In this document: positions 33,675 through 45,761 of the stretch, in pieces
How the letters are laid out: the number at the start of each line of letters is the position of its first letter
Position numbering within the stretch: position 1 is the first letter of the stretch
DNA from: Neodontobutis hainanensis
Taxonomy: Eukaryota > Chordata > Actinopteri > Gobiiformes > Odontobutidae
Reading direction: 5' to 3'
NCBI GenBank assembly: GCA_024349245.1
Contig: JALDNG010000541.1
Location: forward strand, 1 to 64,000
DNA length: 64,000 nt
Notes under the pieces: generated by a model
What the model was told of the DNA's origin: nothing
The model's database searches: none
Seen by the model: only the letters and a program-made list of their open reading frames with translations
Program-made: the position numbers and the translations under genes

Positions 33675-35103
33675 TTATTTGTGTTTCTTTGTGGCCTTCC
33701 TCCCCCCCTCATTTTCAGAGTGTCTTTTTTTTTGCTCAGTTGTTTCCGAGTCTACAGGCATTGGTTCTGCCTCCGTTTCATGTGTGTTATCAACGACAGA
33801 TGGAGCTGGGCCCAGGCGTCTTGGCGTTAGTATTGGAGCCTTTGAAAACTGTGCAATTCTTATGTTGCACTGTTCTATTTGCACTTCAGGTGTTTTTCCC
33901 ATATTAGTGCTTAATTTTCCCTCCGTGTCATTCTGCTCGTTCCCTTTTCCCGCTTTTTCCCTCAGCTCCAGGCTTTTGCTTCTGCGCGGTCTGGGAGTTC
34001 GGCTCCCTTCCGGAGCCGCCCCGTCCGGGGTAGAGCGTGGTGCCGGTCCACAGCCCCCTTCCCGGGTTCGACCTCCGTCGTTGAGGCCTTAGGGGTAAGG
34101 TTTTGTTTTGCCCCCCCCCCCTGGCTAGGAGTCAGGCGAGAATCCGTCTCTCTGCCCCGCTCCTGCACAGGCGCCTTCACACACTGTAGCATTTTGCTTG
34201 ATTCTCCTTCCTCTTCTCTGAAAGTGTGCTGATTCACCAGGTTTTCTTCTTGTTCTAGGCCCTCGCTGTTTTCCTCCCTCCCTCTCCCAGCCCCTCGCAT
34301 GTGTTTTGGTCCCTGTCTCTGTGAGCCCGTGTATTTGTAGTGTTTTTGTTTTGGTTGTGAGATCTTAATTCTGTGCACTCTCTTGCGTAATGTCCCTGAC
34401 CCCGCACGTCCTGCATAAAAACTCTGGGCAGTCTCTGTACACGTGATCTGGCTGCAGGCATCCTCTACACACTTTTACCTGCCTATCATGTATTACTCTG
34501 AAAAATTCTGGACCAGCCGCTGTGATAAAAGCGTCTGCGAGTACGGCAGTGATTTTACTGTGTCAGTGAACTTTACCTTAACATATCTTGTTCCGTCTGC
34601 CACGCCTGTTCCTGGCCACACTCTCCTCCGCACTCTGGAAACTGCCGTAACTCCCAGGCTTTAAGCTTATCCAATATTTCACTGTCCTCTATGTAGACTG
34701 GTAATCCCATGAAAGACACGACTAGCTCATCCAACGTGATTTCCTTCCCGTGTATTTTGGCTTCTCCCACTCGAAACCCGTCCAGGAGCCTGTCTTTCGC
34801 TTGTGAGTTTGACACTGTCACTTCATATTTGTCCACATTGATCATCCTGCAGCCCGTGATGCTCCGCACACTCCCTTGGCTGCTCTGATTAAGTCCATCG
34901 CTGCTACCTCCTCCGTCAATATCCAGCACTACTGTCATTTGCTTCTCATATTTGTTCATGCTCTGATTTTCCGCTCCATCTGTCTTCTTTCTTTCTTCTT
35001 CCTTGTTTCCTGCGTTTTTCTCTTTTGTTCCTTTCTCCGCGGCAGTCGCCGTGCTCACCTCCATTTCCTGGTCCATTCCTCGTCTCGCTGAGCGTGAGCT
35101 CAT
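33675..35103 (-). pseudogene. LINE-e ORF1: CCHC nucleic-acid-binding protein
   Basis: Here the N-terminus is readable without a break: MSSRSARRGMDQEMEV, a charged stretch, then TVVLDIDGG; this copy fixes the ATG used for the other subfamily 1 copies. Two C-X2-C-X4-H-X4-C knuckles (CRGCLQPDHVYRDC, CRTCGGQGHYAREC in combined frames) lie at about 34,385-34,475. The tail ends KKHK. Indels lie near 34,015, 34,260, 34,395, 34,535 and 34,650. Confidence 0.82.
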
Positions 35104-35775
35104 TCACAAACGAAACTTAAAAAACGAAACTTAAAGCGCTCCTCCACAGCAAACAGCGCTGGGAGGAGGTAAAGACACACTTAAACTCAAAAGTAACTTA
35201 AAGAGCAGCTTCAAAAACGCTGTTTAGTCTACGAAAAACGATAATCCTTTCTCAGGTTTCTCCTCTCACGCTGCTCACAGCCGCTCTGTTCAAAGGGGGC
35301 GTGGTCTCACCACCGCCTTGAATTACTCCGGCTAGGAAGGGTGTAGAGGGCTGAAATTTTGTGAGCGTGCTCCCCTCGTTGTGAGCTTTCCAACGAGGTG
35401 TCATACGTTGGGCCGGGACCTCGGGAAGGTCATGACCCAAAATTGACCTTTTGCTCATCACCGGCTTGAATATTTCCAGCTAGGAAAAGTGTAGAGCGCT
35501 GAGATTCGGTGAGCCTGTTCCTCTCGCTGAGGGCTGTCCGCAGAGGGGTCGTACGTCCGATTGAGAGCTACGGTCCCGGAGTTGTGGTGAGTCAGGGGTC
35601 CCCATTGTAAGTCAATGGGGGCGTGCCGGAGGTGTGAAATTTGTCAAAGTGTTTCCCCGCCAAATCCGCTCCAGGGAAAGTGCTTAGGAGCGCGTTTCGG
35701 GCCATTTGGAGTCGACGGGACCCCCCTTTGAAAGTGTTTTTTTGCAATACCCGGGCCGACCTGAAGGTGGCGCTG

Positions 35776-35817
35776 TTAGGGTTAGGGTTAGGGTTAGGGT
35801 TAGGGTTAGGGTTAGGG
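35776..35817 (+). repeat. Telomeric repeat tract (TTAGGG)7
   Basis: Seven units between two satellite fragments; joins the left one at GCGCTG. Confidence 0.95.
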
Positions 35818-36301
35818 TAAAAACCCATGCCCTCACCACCGCCTTGAATTACTCCGGCTAGGAAGGGTGTAGAGGGCTGAAATTTTGTGAGCGTGCTCCC
35901 CTCGTTGTGAGCTTTCCAACGAGGTGTCATACGTTGGGCCGGGACCTCGGGAAGGTCATGACCCAAAATTGACCTTTTGCTCATCACCGGCTTGAATATT
36001 TCCAGCTAGGAAAAGCGTAGAGCGCTGAGATTCGGTGAGCCTGTTCCTCTCGCCGAGGGCTGTCCGCAGAGGGGTCGTACGTCCGATTGAGAGCTACGGT
36101 CCCGGAGTTGTGGTGAGTCGGGGGTCCCCATTGTAAGTCAATGGGGGCGTGCCGGAGGTGTGAAATTTGCCAAAGTGTTTCCCCGCCAAATCCGCTCCAG
36201 GGAAAGTGCTTAGGAGCGCGTTTCGGGCCATTTGGAGTCGACGGGACCCCCCTTTGAAAGTGTTTTTTTGCAATACCCGGGCCGACCTGAAGGTGGCGCT
36301 G

Positions 36302-36330
36302 TTAGGGTTAGGGTTAGGGTTAGGGTTAGG
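36302..36330 (+). repeat. Telomeric repeat tract (TTAGGG)~5
   Basis: Five units; again joined to GCGCTG on the left and TAAAAACCC on the right. Confidence 0.95.
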
Positions 36331-36622
36331 GTAAAAACCCATGCCCTCACCACCGCCTTGAATTACACCGGCTAGGAAGGGTGTAGAGGGCTGAAATTTT
36401 GTGAGCGTGCTCCTCGTTGTGAGCTTTCCAACGAGGTGTCATACTGGGCCGGGACCTCGGGAAGGTCATGACCCAAAATTGACCTTTGCTCATCACCGCT
36501 TGAATATTTCCAGCTAGGAAAAGCGTAGAGCGCTGAGATTCGGTGAGCCTGTTCCTCGCCGAGGGCTGTCCGCAGAGGGTCGTACGTCCGAGTGAGAGCT
36601 ACGGTCCCGGAGTTGTGGTGAG

Positions 36623-36678
36623 TTAGGGTTAGGGTTAGGGTTAGGGTTAGGTTAGGGTTAGTAGGGTTAGGGTTAGGG
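36623..36678 (+). repeat. Telomeric repeat tract (TTAGGG)~9, imperfect
   Basis: Copy of 5,680-5,735, including its TTAGTAGGG interruption. Confidence 0.93.
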
Positions 36679-36768
36679 AGAAGGTAAGTAAACTGTCCCC
36701 TGGAAGGGAACAGTGGTGCACGGGCCCTCTTCATCAGACCCCAGGTCTCCAAACATCGTGTTCCATGG
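36679..36768 (-). mobile_element. Family A leader fragment (short), second copy
   Basis: Copy of 5,736-5,822, with the leader hairpin and the CCATGG end, followed by T11 of LINE-f. Confidence 0.75.
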
Positions 36769-37160
36769 TTTTTTTTTTTGTCTTTTATTTATCAAAAATG
36801 CAAAAAATTAAAAGAAAGACAGAACATTTTTTTGTACATACATTCAAAAACAATATATTGAGCCAACTCATATTTTTTCAAAAGAACTAATGTTGTTTGT
36901 GTCTTAAACCTAAAAGCTTTGACTCTGCTGTTTTTCACATATACAACTCAAAATACCAGTTTTCTTGTTCTGGATGTGTGTCAATTTGTACACTTTGTTT
37001 TTCCTATTTTGTAAAACAGACAAACATTTATGCAGGTACACTTGGTATTTGTTCTGGTGTGCATCTGCTTTTGCGCTTTCCCATGTTTTTTAACGTCTGT
37101 GCATTTTTGTCCTTTTATCTTGCTGCCTCTGTTTTCTGTTCTTTGTAAGAGACTCTGTTT

Positions 37161-40100
37161 TTAAAAGTTTATATCCAATTGTCCGTTCGCGTTGATCTTG
37201 ATGAAGGTGTTGTTTGCTTGAAAGAGTGTCAAAAAACGGTCTTGTTCGTGAATGAATAATTGTATTAGGTGTGTTCTTACCAGTCCCATGTATGTGTTCC
37301 AGTGATTCCCAGTTCTTTTTCCGTATAGATGGATGTTCCTTACCATAAGGATGGTGTGTCTGGCCATGGCCAGAAGAAGGTTTATGAATGCTGTGTTGGT
37401 CCGGGGTTGTTTTGTAATTCCGAATAGGATGAGCCATGTTCCATCTGGGGTCCTCCCGTGAGTTGTTGGTGGGGGGAGTTTTAGACCGAATCTCCGTGCT
37501 AGGAGGTCTTCTAGCCGGGTCCAGAATTGCTTGACCGCTGGGCAGAGAGCCATGAGGTGCAGTAGGTCTTCAGGTTGTTCACTGCACACTGGGCATTCCC
37601 TGCCGTACTCCGCCGGGAATATTCGGTGTAGTATTGTGCTTGTGTATATTATTCTGTGTCGGAATTTGAAGTCAGTGTTGCTGACTGCTGGTGCGGTGTA
37701 CCAATTTTGTATGTTGGCCCAGATGGATGAAATGTTTCGTGTTGGGAATATTTGTGACCATTTATGTTCAGCGGCTGGTCTCTTAAATGTTTTGACCATC
37801 AGTATTTTATATGCTTGTTTGGTTGTGATTTTACTTAGCTTTATTTGTTTGTTCATGATGGACACTGTGAAGTCTAATCTGGGCTCTTCCTCTGTGTCTG
37901 TATTGGCTGGTGATCTCCTCATTATTTGACTCCACCTGGCTATGATTGTGTCTTTGACTTTTTGTAGTATTCCTTGAACTGTGATTTTTCTGAAAAATAC
38001 TTTTTCCTTGTTGAAGCTTGTTTTTATTTTGTCTATGTTAAATTCCCCTTTGTTGTCAAAAATGTCCCTTAAAATTCTCAGTCCTGCTTTTTCATATAGC
38101 CCGCTATATATCATTTCACCCCTATCTGAGTGTTGTTTTAAGAGGTCTGGGTTGAATCTTAGTGGTAGTGAGCCTATCTGTGTTGAGTTTGATATTTCTA
38201 CTTCTGCTGTCTGCCTTATTTCCTGCCATGCCTCCCGGTAGTAATTGGCACAGGTTGTATATGCCATATTCAGAGATGTTTTTGATGCTGCTTTCTATGA
38301 AGCATTTCCATGGTGCTGCATGTGGTGTTGAGTATCTTGCTTACTAGCTTTATTCTTAATGCTTGTTTTTGTTTCTATGTGATTTAGGTTTAGCCCCCTT
38401 CTTTTTCTTTCCTATGATTGTTTTTATCGCAATTTGCCCTCTTTCCCTTTTCCACAGAAAGTTGTTTATGATTTGGTTGAGTTTCTTTGTTGCCTCATCC
38501 GGGATTTCACATACTGTTAGGGCGTGTATTATTTTGATGTACATAATGCGTTAAACACTAACACTTTGCCTTTTAATGTTAGTTTCCTCATTTTCCATGA
38601 ATTTAATGTGTTCTCTATTTTTTGTATTAGTTCTTCCCATCTCTTGTATCTACATTGTTCTTCTTCTTTTCCCATTATGATTCCTAGCACTTTGTATGGG
38701 CCTTTTGCTATTTTGAAGTTCCATTGGCTTGGTTCTTCTGTTGTTGTACCACAGAAGGCGATTTGCGTTTTTCCGTAATTTACTTTGGCTCCTGAGGCCT
38801 GACAATATATATTTAACTCATGTATAGCTGCGTTTAGGCTTTCCATATCTTTTACTAATAGATTAGTATCATCCGCGTATTGTAGGATTTTGTACTCTTG
38901 TCCGCTAGGCACTTTGATCCCTTTTATGTCGTTGTTTTTCTTTATCATTTGTGCCAGTGGTTCTACTGCTAGACTGTACAACAGTGATGACATGGGGCAT
39001 CCCTGTCTCACCGATCTTCCTAGTTGGAAAGCTCCGTCAAGAACCCATTGCACTTGACTCTGCTCTTTGCGTTGCTATATAACATTTCTATCCAGTTGAT
39101 GAACTTTGTTTTGAAATTGCACTTTTTAGAACCTCCCATAAAATTGATGCTCCACCCGGTCCGAATGCTTTGCTAAAATCTACGCTTACATGTATCCCCT
39201 CTGTGTCGTGCATGTGTTTGAGTATGTATTTTATTGATAGTGCTGTGTCTGAGATGTCCCTCCCCGGTATACTGTATGCTTGTGTGTTTGAAATCAACTT
39301 GCCTATGACTTTTTTCAATCTGTTTGCTAATGTTTTTGCTAGTATTTTGTAATCCACATTGAGTAAGCTTATAGGTCTGTAGTTTTCTAGTTTTGTTTCT
39401 TCTCCTTTTTTAAAGAGGAGTGTCACAATGCTTGTTGCGAATGTTTTTGACGTCCTGTATTCTTCTTCCATGTTTGTATATACTGTGTGTAGGATGGGTG
39501 CCAGTTTGTGTGCGAATTTTTTGTAAAATTCAGATGTTAGTCCGTCTATACCAGGGCTTTTGTTATTGTTTAATCCTTTTATGGCTGTTTTTAGTTCATC
39601 TATGGTAATGGGAGCGTCGCATGCCTCTGCGTCCTGCCTCTTCTAGTTTCTTGTCTAGTGCGTTTACTGCTGTATCTAGATGATTTTGTGATATGCCTTG
39701 TGATTTAAATAAGTTCGAGTAAAAGTTTTCTGTTTCTTGAGTATGTCTTCGATTTCTGTTTTTTCCTCCCGTGCAGCTGCTTGTTAACTTTTGATGTATT
39801 GTTGTGTTTGCCTTTGTTTTTCTAGCCGAAAAATAGGCTGTTGACCTTTCGCCTTCTACGGTGTATTGGGCTTTCGCTCTTATCATTGCTCCTTTGCATT
39901 TGGTTATTTCTTTTTGCTCTAGTTTAGCTTTCAATTCCTGATATTCTTCATTTACTTCCCCTCCGTTTTCAGCCATTTTATCACTTAGGCTTAGCAATCT
40001 TTCTCTCATTTTCTTTTCCTCCTCATTCTCTCTCCACCTCTTTTTTTTGCTGAAACTTATGACTGTCTTTTTTATTCGAGTTTTGGTTTGTTCCCACCAC

Positions 40101-40925
40101 TCTATTATGCTTTCCAGTCCTTCCTCTCCATCTCCAGGTTTTGAACAGTTTTTCTATATGTTTTATAAATGTATTGTTTTTTAATAGGGAGTTGTTTAGT
40201 ACCCACATTCCTCCATTTCTTTGGGCTCCTGTAATTTTTAGGTTCACTGATAGACTAGCGTGGTCGCTTAGGCTTAACCATGTGTACTGTGCTTCTCCCA
40301 GTATCGATTAGGTCTGTGGAAATCAAGCATAGGTCAATTCTGGATTGTTTAAGTCTTCCTAAGGTTACCTGTCTCCTTGAAAAATTCCTTTTATTTAGGT
40401 TTTGGCTTCTCCAGGCATCTATTAGACCTGTGCTGCTCATTATGTTTTGGAGTTCTGTACGGCTTGTGTCGTATTTGTATGTGTTATTTTTACTTACATC
40501 TAGTTTGCTGAGTGTGGTATTGAAGTCCCCTATTATGATTGTTTTTTCATTTATGAAGCCCGCTATGTGTGTGAAGAAAGTCTTCTTGTCTGTGTCATTG
40601 TTTGGTGCATATATGTTAATTAGCCTCATGTTTGTTCTTCCTGTGAAATCTATGACTAGTGCACGCCCCTGTGGATCTGAGTGTGACAATACCGGGGTCC
40701 CTAAGGGACCTGATTTTACTATTATTGCCACTCCACTTGATTTTGCCGTCCCCAAGGCTGCAAATACTTTCCCCACCCGCATGGCCTCTACAGCTTGTAC
40801 ATGTTCCTGCCCCACCATGTTTCTTGTAGGCATAAAATATCCCACCTGCAGGCATTTAAAATGCTGTTTGTTCTTAGCTGGCTGCGCAGGCCCCTTGCGT
40901 TTATAGAGACTAGGGACTGGGTCAT
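37161..40925 (-). pseudogene. LINE-f ORF2: APE endonuclease, reverse transcriptase, C-terminal CCHC
   Basis: Same motifs as LINE-b ORF2; YADD at 38,868-38,879. The C-terminal 368 codons (37,161-38,267) are open and carry CPVC-X8-H-X4-C and the LDINF end. A ~44-base deletion near 38,237 removes part of the thumb-to-C-terminal region seen in LINE-b. Other breaks lie near 39,165, 39,640, 39,830, 40,140 and 40,305. Confidence 0.86.
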
Positions 40926-40959
40926 GTTGAGGGGCTAGAAGAGAATTTTCACCTAGGTC

Positions 40960-41706
40960 TTATTTATGCTTCTTTGTGGCTTTCTTTCCCTCATTTTCAA
41001 ACTGTCTTTTCTTTTGCTCTGCTGTTTGTGAGTCCATGGGCACCTGTTCTGCCTCTGTTTCACGTGTGCTTTCAGCGGCAGGTGGAGAGGATTTGGCTTT
41101 TGACATGTGTCTAAATGCACTTTGTTTTTCCCTGGGGTTTTCCCCACCTCTGTGCCCTCCATGTCGTTGTATTCATTTCTTTTCACCGCCTTTTCCCTCA
41201 GCTCCAGGCTCTTGCTCCTGCTCGATCTAGGGATCCGACTCCCTTCCGGAGCCGCTCCCCCCCGTCCGGGGGTAGAACGTGGTGCCGGTCCACTGTCCCC
41301 CCCCTTCCCGGGTTCGACCCCTGCCGCTGCGGCCTTAGGAGTGGAGCTCTGTTTCTCCCCTGGCTAGGAGTCAGGCGAGAAGCCGTCTCTCTGCCCGCTC
41401 CTGCACAGGCGCCTCTATGCACCGTTGTGTTTTGGATATTCCTTCTGTCACTTCACTAAATAGGTGTTGATATACTGAGTTTTCCTCCTGTTCTGAGCCC
41501 GCTCCCCCTCTCCTAGCCCCTCGCATGCGTTTTTGTCCCCCTCTCCTGATTTATTAAAAGTGTCTTTATTGTGACTGTGTGATCTGTATTCTGTGCACTC
41601 TCTAGCGTAGTGCCCCTGATTTCCACATATCCTGCATAAGAATTCTGGGCAGTCTCTGTACACATGATCAGGCTGCAGACATCCTCTACACACTTTAACT
41701 TGTCTG
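40960..41706 (-). pseudogene. LINE-f ORF1, 5'-truncated
   Basis: C-terminal part with two zinc knuckles (CRGCLQPDHVYRDC, CRICGNQGHYAREC) near 41,590-41,693 and the acidic/proline-rich tail, with internal losses near 41,090. The telomeric spacer has lost one base relative to LINE-b's, so the leader fusion frame is closed here. Confidence 0.78.
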
Positions 41707-41735
41707 TTAGGGTTAGGGTTAGGGTTAGGTTAGGG
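41707..41735 (+). repeat. Telomeric repeat tract (TTAGGG)~5
   Basis: Copy of 10,866-10,895 with one TTAGG unit. Confidence 0.95.
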
Positions 41736-41994
41736 AGGAGGTAAGAAAACTGTCCCCTGAAAGGGAACAGTGGTGCACGGGCCCTCTTCATCAGACCCCA
41801 GGTCTCCAAACATCGTGTTCCATGGTGTGTGGATGGTTTTGTCCTTAGCACTCCATGGACCAGTCATTCTCCATATTTTGGTATGGTAAGTACATCAATT
41901 TTAGGTTTTCTTTTCTATTTTTGTAGTTTTTTATTTTGCTATTTTTTGTGGTTTTAATTTTTCTTTCTCTCTCTTTTAGGTTTGCATGCGAAGT

Positions 41995-42056
41995 GGACAG
42001 TGCGCCTGGACAACGTTCGACTTCTTTGTGTCTTCATCAGGTCGCGCACACTGTCC
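41995..42056 (-). ncRNA. Hammerhead-ribozyme-like fold, family A, second copy
   Basis: Same bases as 11,158-11,219: paired ends GGACAGTG/CACTGTCC, CTGATGA box, GAC/GUC stem, CGTTGTC. Confidence 0.6.
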
Positions 42057-42234
42057 GAGGGGAATGAGAGTTCTTGCTCAGTGGAGTGGCTTTTATACTC
42101 TCACTGGCAGGCGGAGCTTAGTCACGGTACTTTCGGTTTTAACGGTACTTTGCTTTTAAGTTTCTGTTTGCCTATGTTTTCCCCTTTTAAATCCAATTCC
42201 CTTAACCCTATTTTTGTTTTAAATAAATTTGGTG

Positions 42235-42425
42235 GTAGAAGCATTTTGTCCTACTTGTGGTCTTTTATTTTTAATTTAAAGTAGAAGCATTTTGTCCTAC
42301 TGTGGCAGAAGCATTTTGTCCTGCATATATTTCCGATTTGGAGTAGAAGCATTTTGTCCTACTGTGGCAGAAGCATTTTGTCCTGCATGACCAATTCCAA
42401 TTATTGTAGAAGCATTTTGTTCTAC
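42235..42425. repeat. Minisatellite, second copy
   Basis: Six units with core AGAAGCATTTTGTCCT and paired ends, as at 11,398-11,588. Confidence 0.85.
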
Positions 42426-42504
42426 TTACACTGGTTAAGGTTAGGGCCAGGTCCCACTCAGGTTAAGGTTGGGGCCAGGGTTCCATATGGGACTATCAGA
42501 AAAA

Positions 42505-42557
42505 TTAAGGTTAGGGTTAGGGTTAGGGTTAGGGTTAGGGTTAGGTTAGGGTTAGGG
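42505..42557 (+). repeat. Telomeric repeat tract (TTAGGG)~8
   Basis: Mostly TTAGGG, one TTAAGG and one TTAGG; followed by T14 of LINE-g. Confidence 0.95.
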
Positions 42558-45500
42558 TTTTTTTTTTTTTTGTCTTTTATTATTCAAAAAGTACAAACAA
42601 TTTAAAACAAAGAGATTTTGTGCTTACATTCAAAACAGACATTTTTTGCATATTCATTGTTTCCAAAGGACTGGCTTCTTTTACCATTTAATTAGTTAAA
42701 TTGACTGTCATTTCTGAACCATGCCAACTCAAATTACCAGTTTTGCATTTCCTTGACAGATATTAAATGCTTACACTAGAGGTTTTGATTTTTGAAACCA
42801 GCTTCTGTTCCTTTTACATTTGTGTTTTTTTGTTTCCTTTCGTTTTCTTTTAGCTTTCTTGTGCACAGGAAAAAACACATTGGTTTACATTTAATGTTTG
42901 CACAGTAGTTATTTTTTTTTTTTTTTTTTTTTCCGACATAAAGTCTATTAGTTTCTTTTTCTTCTTTTCTTTTCTTAGTCTGTACTTTGTCCGCTTGTTT
43001 GTAGCTCAAGTTCAAGTCTAATTGTTCTTGTCGGGTGACTGTTATGAACGTGTTCTGTGCCTGGAAACTGGCCAGAAAGCGGTCCTGTGTATGCATGTAT
43101 AGGTGTGTGAGATTTGTTCTTACCAATCCTTTGTATGTGTTCCAGTGCTCACTGGTTCTCTTTTCATGTAGGTGGATGTTCCGTACTAGAAGTATGGTAT
43201 GTCTTGCTATCGCAAGCAAGAGGTTTATGGCTGTTGTGTTTATTCCGGGCTGTTTTGGGATCCCAAACAAAAGACGCCAAATTCCTTCTGGGGTTCTTCC
43301 ACTCGTTGTCAGTGGGGTTGTTCTTGGCCGAATCTTCTCGCCAGGAGGTCTTCCAGTCGGGTCCAGAATCGTTTTACGACCGGGCAGAGAACCATGAGAT
43401 GTAGTAGGTCCTCTGGGGGTCCTCTGCACACAGGGCACTCTCTGCCGTACTCCGCCGGGTGAATTTGGTGTAGTTGTATGCAAGTGTATATTATTCTGTG
43501 TCTTAATTTGAAGTCAGTGTTGCTGACTGCTGGTGCTGTATACCAATTCCATATGTGAGCCCAGATGAATGCTGTGTTGTGTGCCGGGAATATTTGTGTC
43601 CATGTATGTTCAGCGGCTGGTCTCCTGAGAACTCTTGGCAACAGTGCCTTGTATGCTTGTCGAGTTGTGATCTTGCTCAGCTTGATTTGTTTGCCGTTTA
43701 TGGATATTGTGAAGTCTAATTTTGGCTTTTCCTTTTGTCTGTATTGAATGTTGATTTTTCAATGTTTGACCCCACTTGGCTGTGATTGTGTCCTTTACTT
43801 TTTGCATCATCCTTTGTACTGAGGTTTTTCTGAAGTTTACTTTTGCTGTGCTGAAGCTTGACTTTATTTTGTCTATGTGGAAGTTTCCTTCGTGTCAAAG
43901 ATGTCTTTTAGAACCTTTAAACCTGCCTTCTCGTATAGTCCACTGTATATCATTTCTCTGTTGTTTGATTCCTGTTTGAGTAGATCTGGGTTGAATCTCA
44001 GTGGCAGTGAGTTGAGCTGCGTTGAGGTGGATATTGTTACCTCTGCTCGCTGTCTTATTTCTTGCCACGCCCCATACCTCCTCTCAAAGCCACCCAGTTT
44101 GCTTCGCGTTTCTTGGCAATTGTTGGCATAAGTTGTATAGGTTGTATTCTGAAATGCTTTTAATGTTGTTTTCTAAGAAATGTTTCCATGGGGCTTCGCA
44201 TGTGTTACTTAGCATTTTGCCTAGCAGCTTTATTCTAAGTGCTTGTTTTTTTGTTGCTATGTGGTTCAGGTTTAGGCCCCCTTCTTTTTCTTTTCCTATG
44301 ATTGTTCTTATTGCAATTTGCCCCCTGTCTCTTTTCCACAAAAAGTTGTTTATGAGCTGATTGAATTTTTTGATTACCTCGTCTGGCATTTCGCATACTG
44401 TCAGTACATGTATTATTTTTGATGTACATAGTGCATTGAACACTAATACTTTGCCTTTCGATGTTAGTTTTCTTAGCTTCCATGAGTTTAGTGTCTTTTC
44501 CACTTTTTGTATTAATTCCTCCCACCTTTCCCGTCTGCACTGCTCTTCCTCTTTTCCCATCAGCACCCCTAAGACTTTGTATACCCCTGTCGCTTTTCCA
44601 GATTCCATTGATTTGTTTCTTCCTTTGTTGTGCCGCAGAAGGCAATTTTTGTTTTTCAAAGTTTACTTTTGCCCCTGATGCCATGCAATAAGTATTTAAT
44701 TCGTGGATTGCTGCATTTACACTCTCCATGTCTTTTACTGTCAGGTTTGTATCGTCTGCGTATTGAAGTATTTTGTATTTTTCACCGTTGGGCACTTCTA
44801 TTCCTTTTATGTTTTGGTTTTTCTTTATCATTTCTGCCAGAGGTTCTGCTGCTATGCTGTAGAGGAGTGAGGATAGGGACATCCCTGCCTCACTGATCTT
44901 TCTAGTGGAAATGTTCTAGTTAAGAAGCCATTGCATTTTATTTTGCTTTTTGCGCCTTGTAAAGTCTTTTTAACCAGTTTATGAATTTTCCCCAAAGCCG
45001 AATTTTCCTAAAACCTCCCATAAAAGTGATGCTCTACCCTATCAAATGCTTTGCTAAAATCTATGCTTACGTGTATTCCTGCTGTATTGTGCATTTGTTT
45101 TAGAATGTACTTCATAGATAGTGTGGTGTCTGAAATGTCTCTCCTGGTATGCTGTATGCCTGTGTGTTTGAAACTATGTTACCTATGACTCTCTTTAGTC
45201 TATTTGCTAGAACCTTTGCCAGGATTTTGTAGTCTACGTTGAGTAAGCTTATTGGCCTGTAATTTTCAAGTTTTGTCGATCGCCTTTTTTGAAAAGGAGG
45301 GTTACTACACTGGTTGCGAATGATGTTGATGTTCTATTTTCTTGTTCCATGTCTGCATATGTGTTTTGTAGTATTGGTGCTAAGTGGTGCGAGAATTTTT
45401 AAAGAATTCTGCTGTTAGACCGTCAGCTCCGGGCTTTTATTGTTGTTTAGGCTTTTTATTGCTGCTTTCAGCTCGTCTATCGATATTGGGGCATCACACG

Positions 45501-45664
45501 CCCGCGTCCCCCTCTTCTATTTTTTGTTTAAGGCCCTTATTGCTGTATTTAGGTGATTTTTGATGTGCCCGTGAGCTGAATAAGTTTGCATAAAAGTTTT
45601 CTGTTTCTTCTAGAATATCTTCAATTTCTGTTTTTCTTCTCCGTACTGCTACTTGTTAGTTTTT
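42558..45664 (-). mobile_element. LINE-g, Tx1/L1-type LINE (subfamily 1), 5'-truncated, copy of LINE-c
   Basis: T14 tail on TTAGGG, 3' UTR 42,572-43,005 (second A-run at ~42,911-42,932, no gene), then ORF2 up to the linker between endonuclease and reverse transcriptase. It ends at ACTTGTTAGTTTTT and telomere repeats follow at once. The matching point in LINE-c is about 14,860. Confidence 0.9.
43006..45664 (-). pseudogene. LINE-g ORF2, reverse transcriptase part only
   Basis: C-terminal two thirds of ORF2: ENYRPISLLN, SIDFSKAFDRVEHHF region, YADD at 44,751-44,762, C-terminal ECPVC...HLMVLC near 43,420. The endonuclease is absent through truncation. Indels break the frame near 45,280, 45,145, 45,025, 44,877, 44,655, 44,100 and 43,315. 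Confidence 0.85.
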
Positions 45665-45761
45665 AGGTTAGGGTTAGGGTTAGGTTAGGGTTAGGGTTAG
45701 GGTTAGGGTTAGGGTTAGGTTACGGTTAGGTTAGGTTAGGGTTAGGTTAGGTTAGGTTAGG
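45665..45761 (+). repeat. Telomeric repeat tract, mixed TTAGGG/TTAGG
   Basis: About 17 units, several TTAGG and one TTACGG. Joins truncated LINE-g to the family C leader. Confidence 0.93.

Larger units (their letters stand above)
29395..35307 (-). mobile_element. LINE-e, Tx1/L1-type LINE (subfamily 1), full length
   Basis: Poly(A) (T19) on telomere-like repeats, 3' UTR 29,414-29,857 (with an internal A-run at ~29,755-29,778 and no gene), ORF2, ORF1, 5' UTR to 35,307. From 30,427 on it matches LINE-a almost base for base, which includes shared private differences from LINE-c. Confidence 0.92.
35104..36622. repeat. LINE-e 5' UTR and three truncated satellite monomers with telomeric spacers
   Basis: 35,104-35,307 conserved 5' UTR; 35,308-35,775 monomer cut at GGTGGCGCTG; TTAGGG; 35,818-36,301 monomer cut at the same base; TTAGGG; 36,331-36,622 monomer cut at GTTGTGGTGAG. 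The homologous region after LINE-a has one monomer/TTAGGG unit fewer, so the two blocks differ by one tandem step. Confidence 0.85.
36769..41706 (-). mobile_element. LINE-f, Tx1/L1-type LINE (subfamily 2), copy of LINE-b
   Basis: T11 tail at 36,769-36,779, 3' UTR to 37,160 (no gene), ORF2, truncated ORF1; 5' break at the same base as LINE-b, next to TTAGGG. Differences from LINE-b are a few substitutions (e.g. GGGCCGAA versus AGACCGAA near 37,483) and deletions of ~40 bases near 38,237 and 41,090. Confidence 0.9.
41736..42504 (-). mobile_element. Family A element, second copy
   Basis: Copy of 10,896-11,668: same leader hairpin, MENDWSMEC-stop peptide, hammerhead-like fold and minisatellite. 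No reverse transcriptase. Confidence 0.6.
30427..45664. repeat. Segmental copy of 1-14,860
   Basis: LINE-e/f/g, the family A elements and their telomeric spacers repeat the order and breakpoints of LINE-a/b/c. Breakpoints shared to the base include CCATGG|T-tract, GTCTG|TTAGGG and the TTAGTAGGG variant. The blocks differ mainly by indels in runs, a few substitutions, and one extra monomer/TTAGGG unit at 35,818-36,330. Confidence 0.9.
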
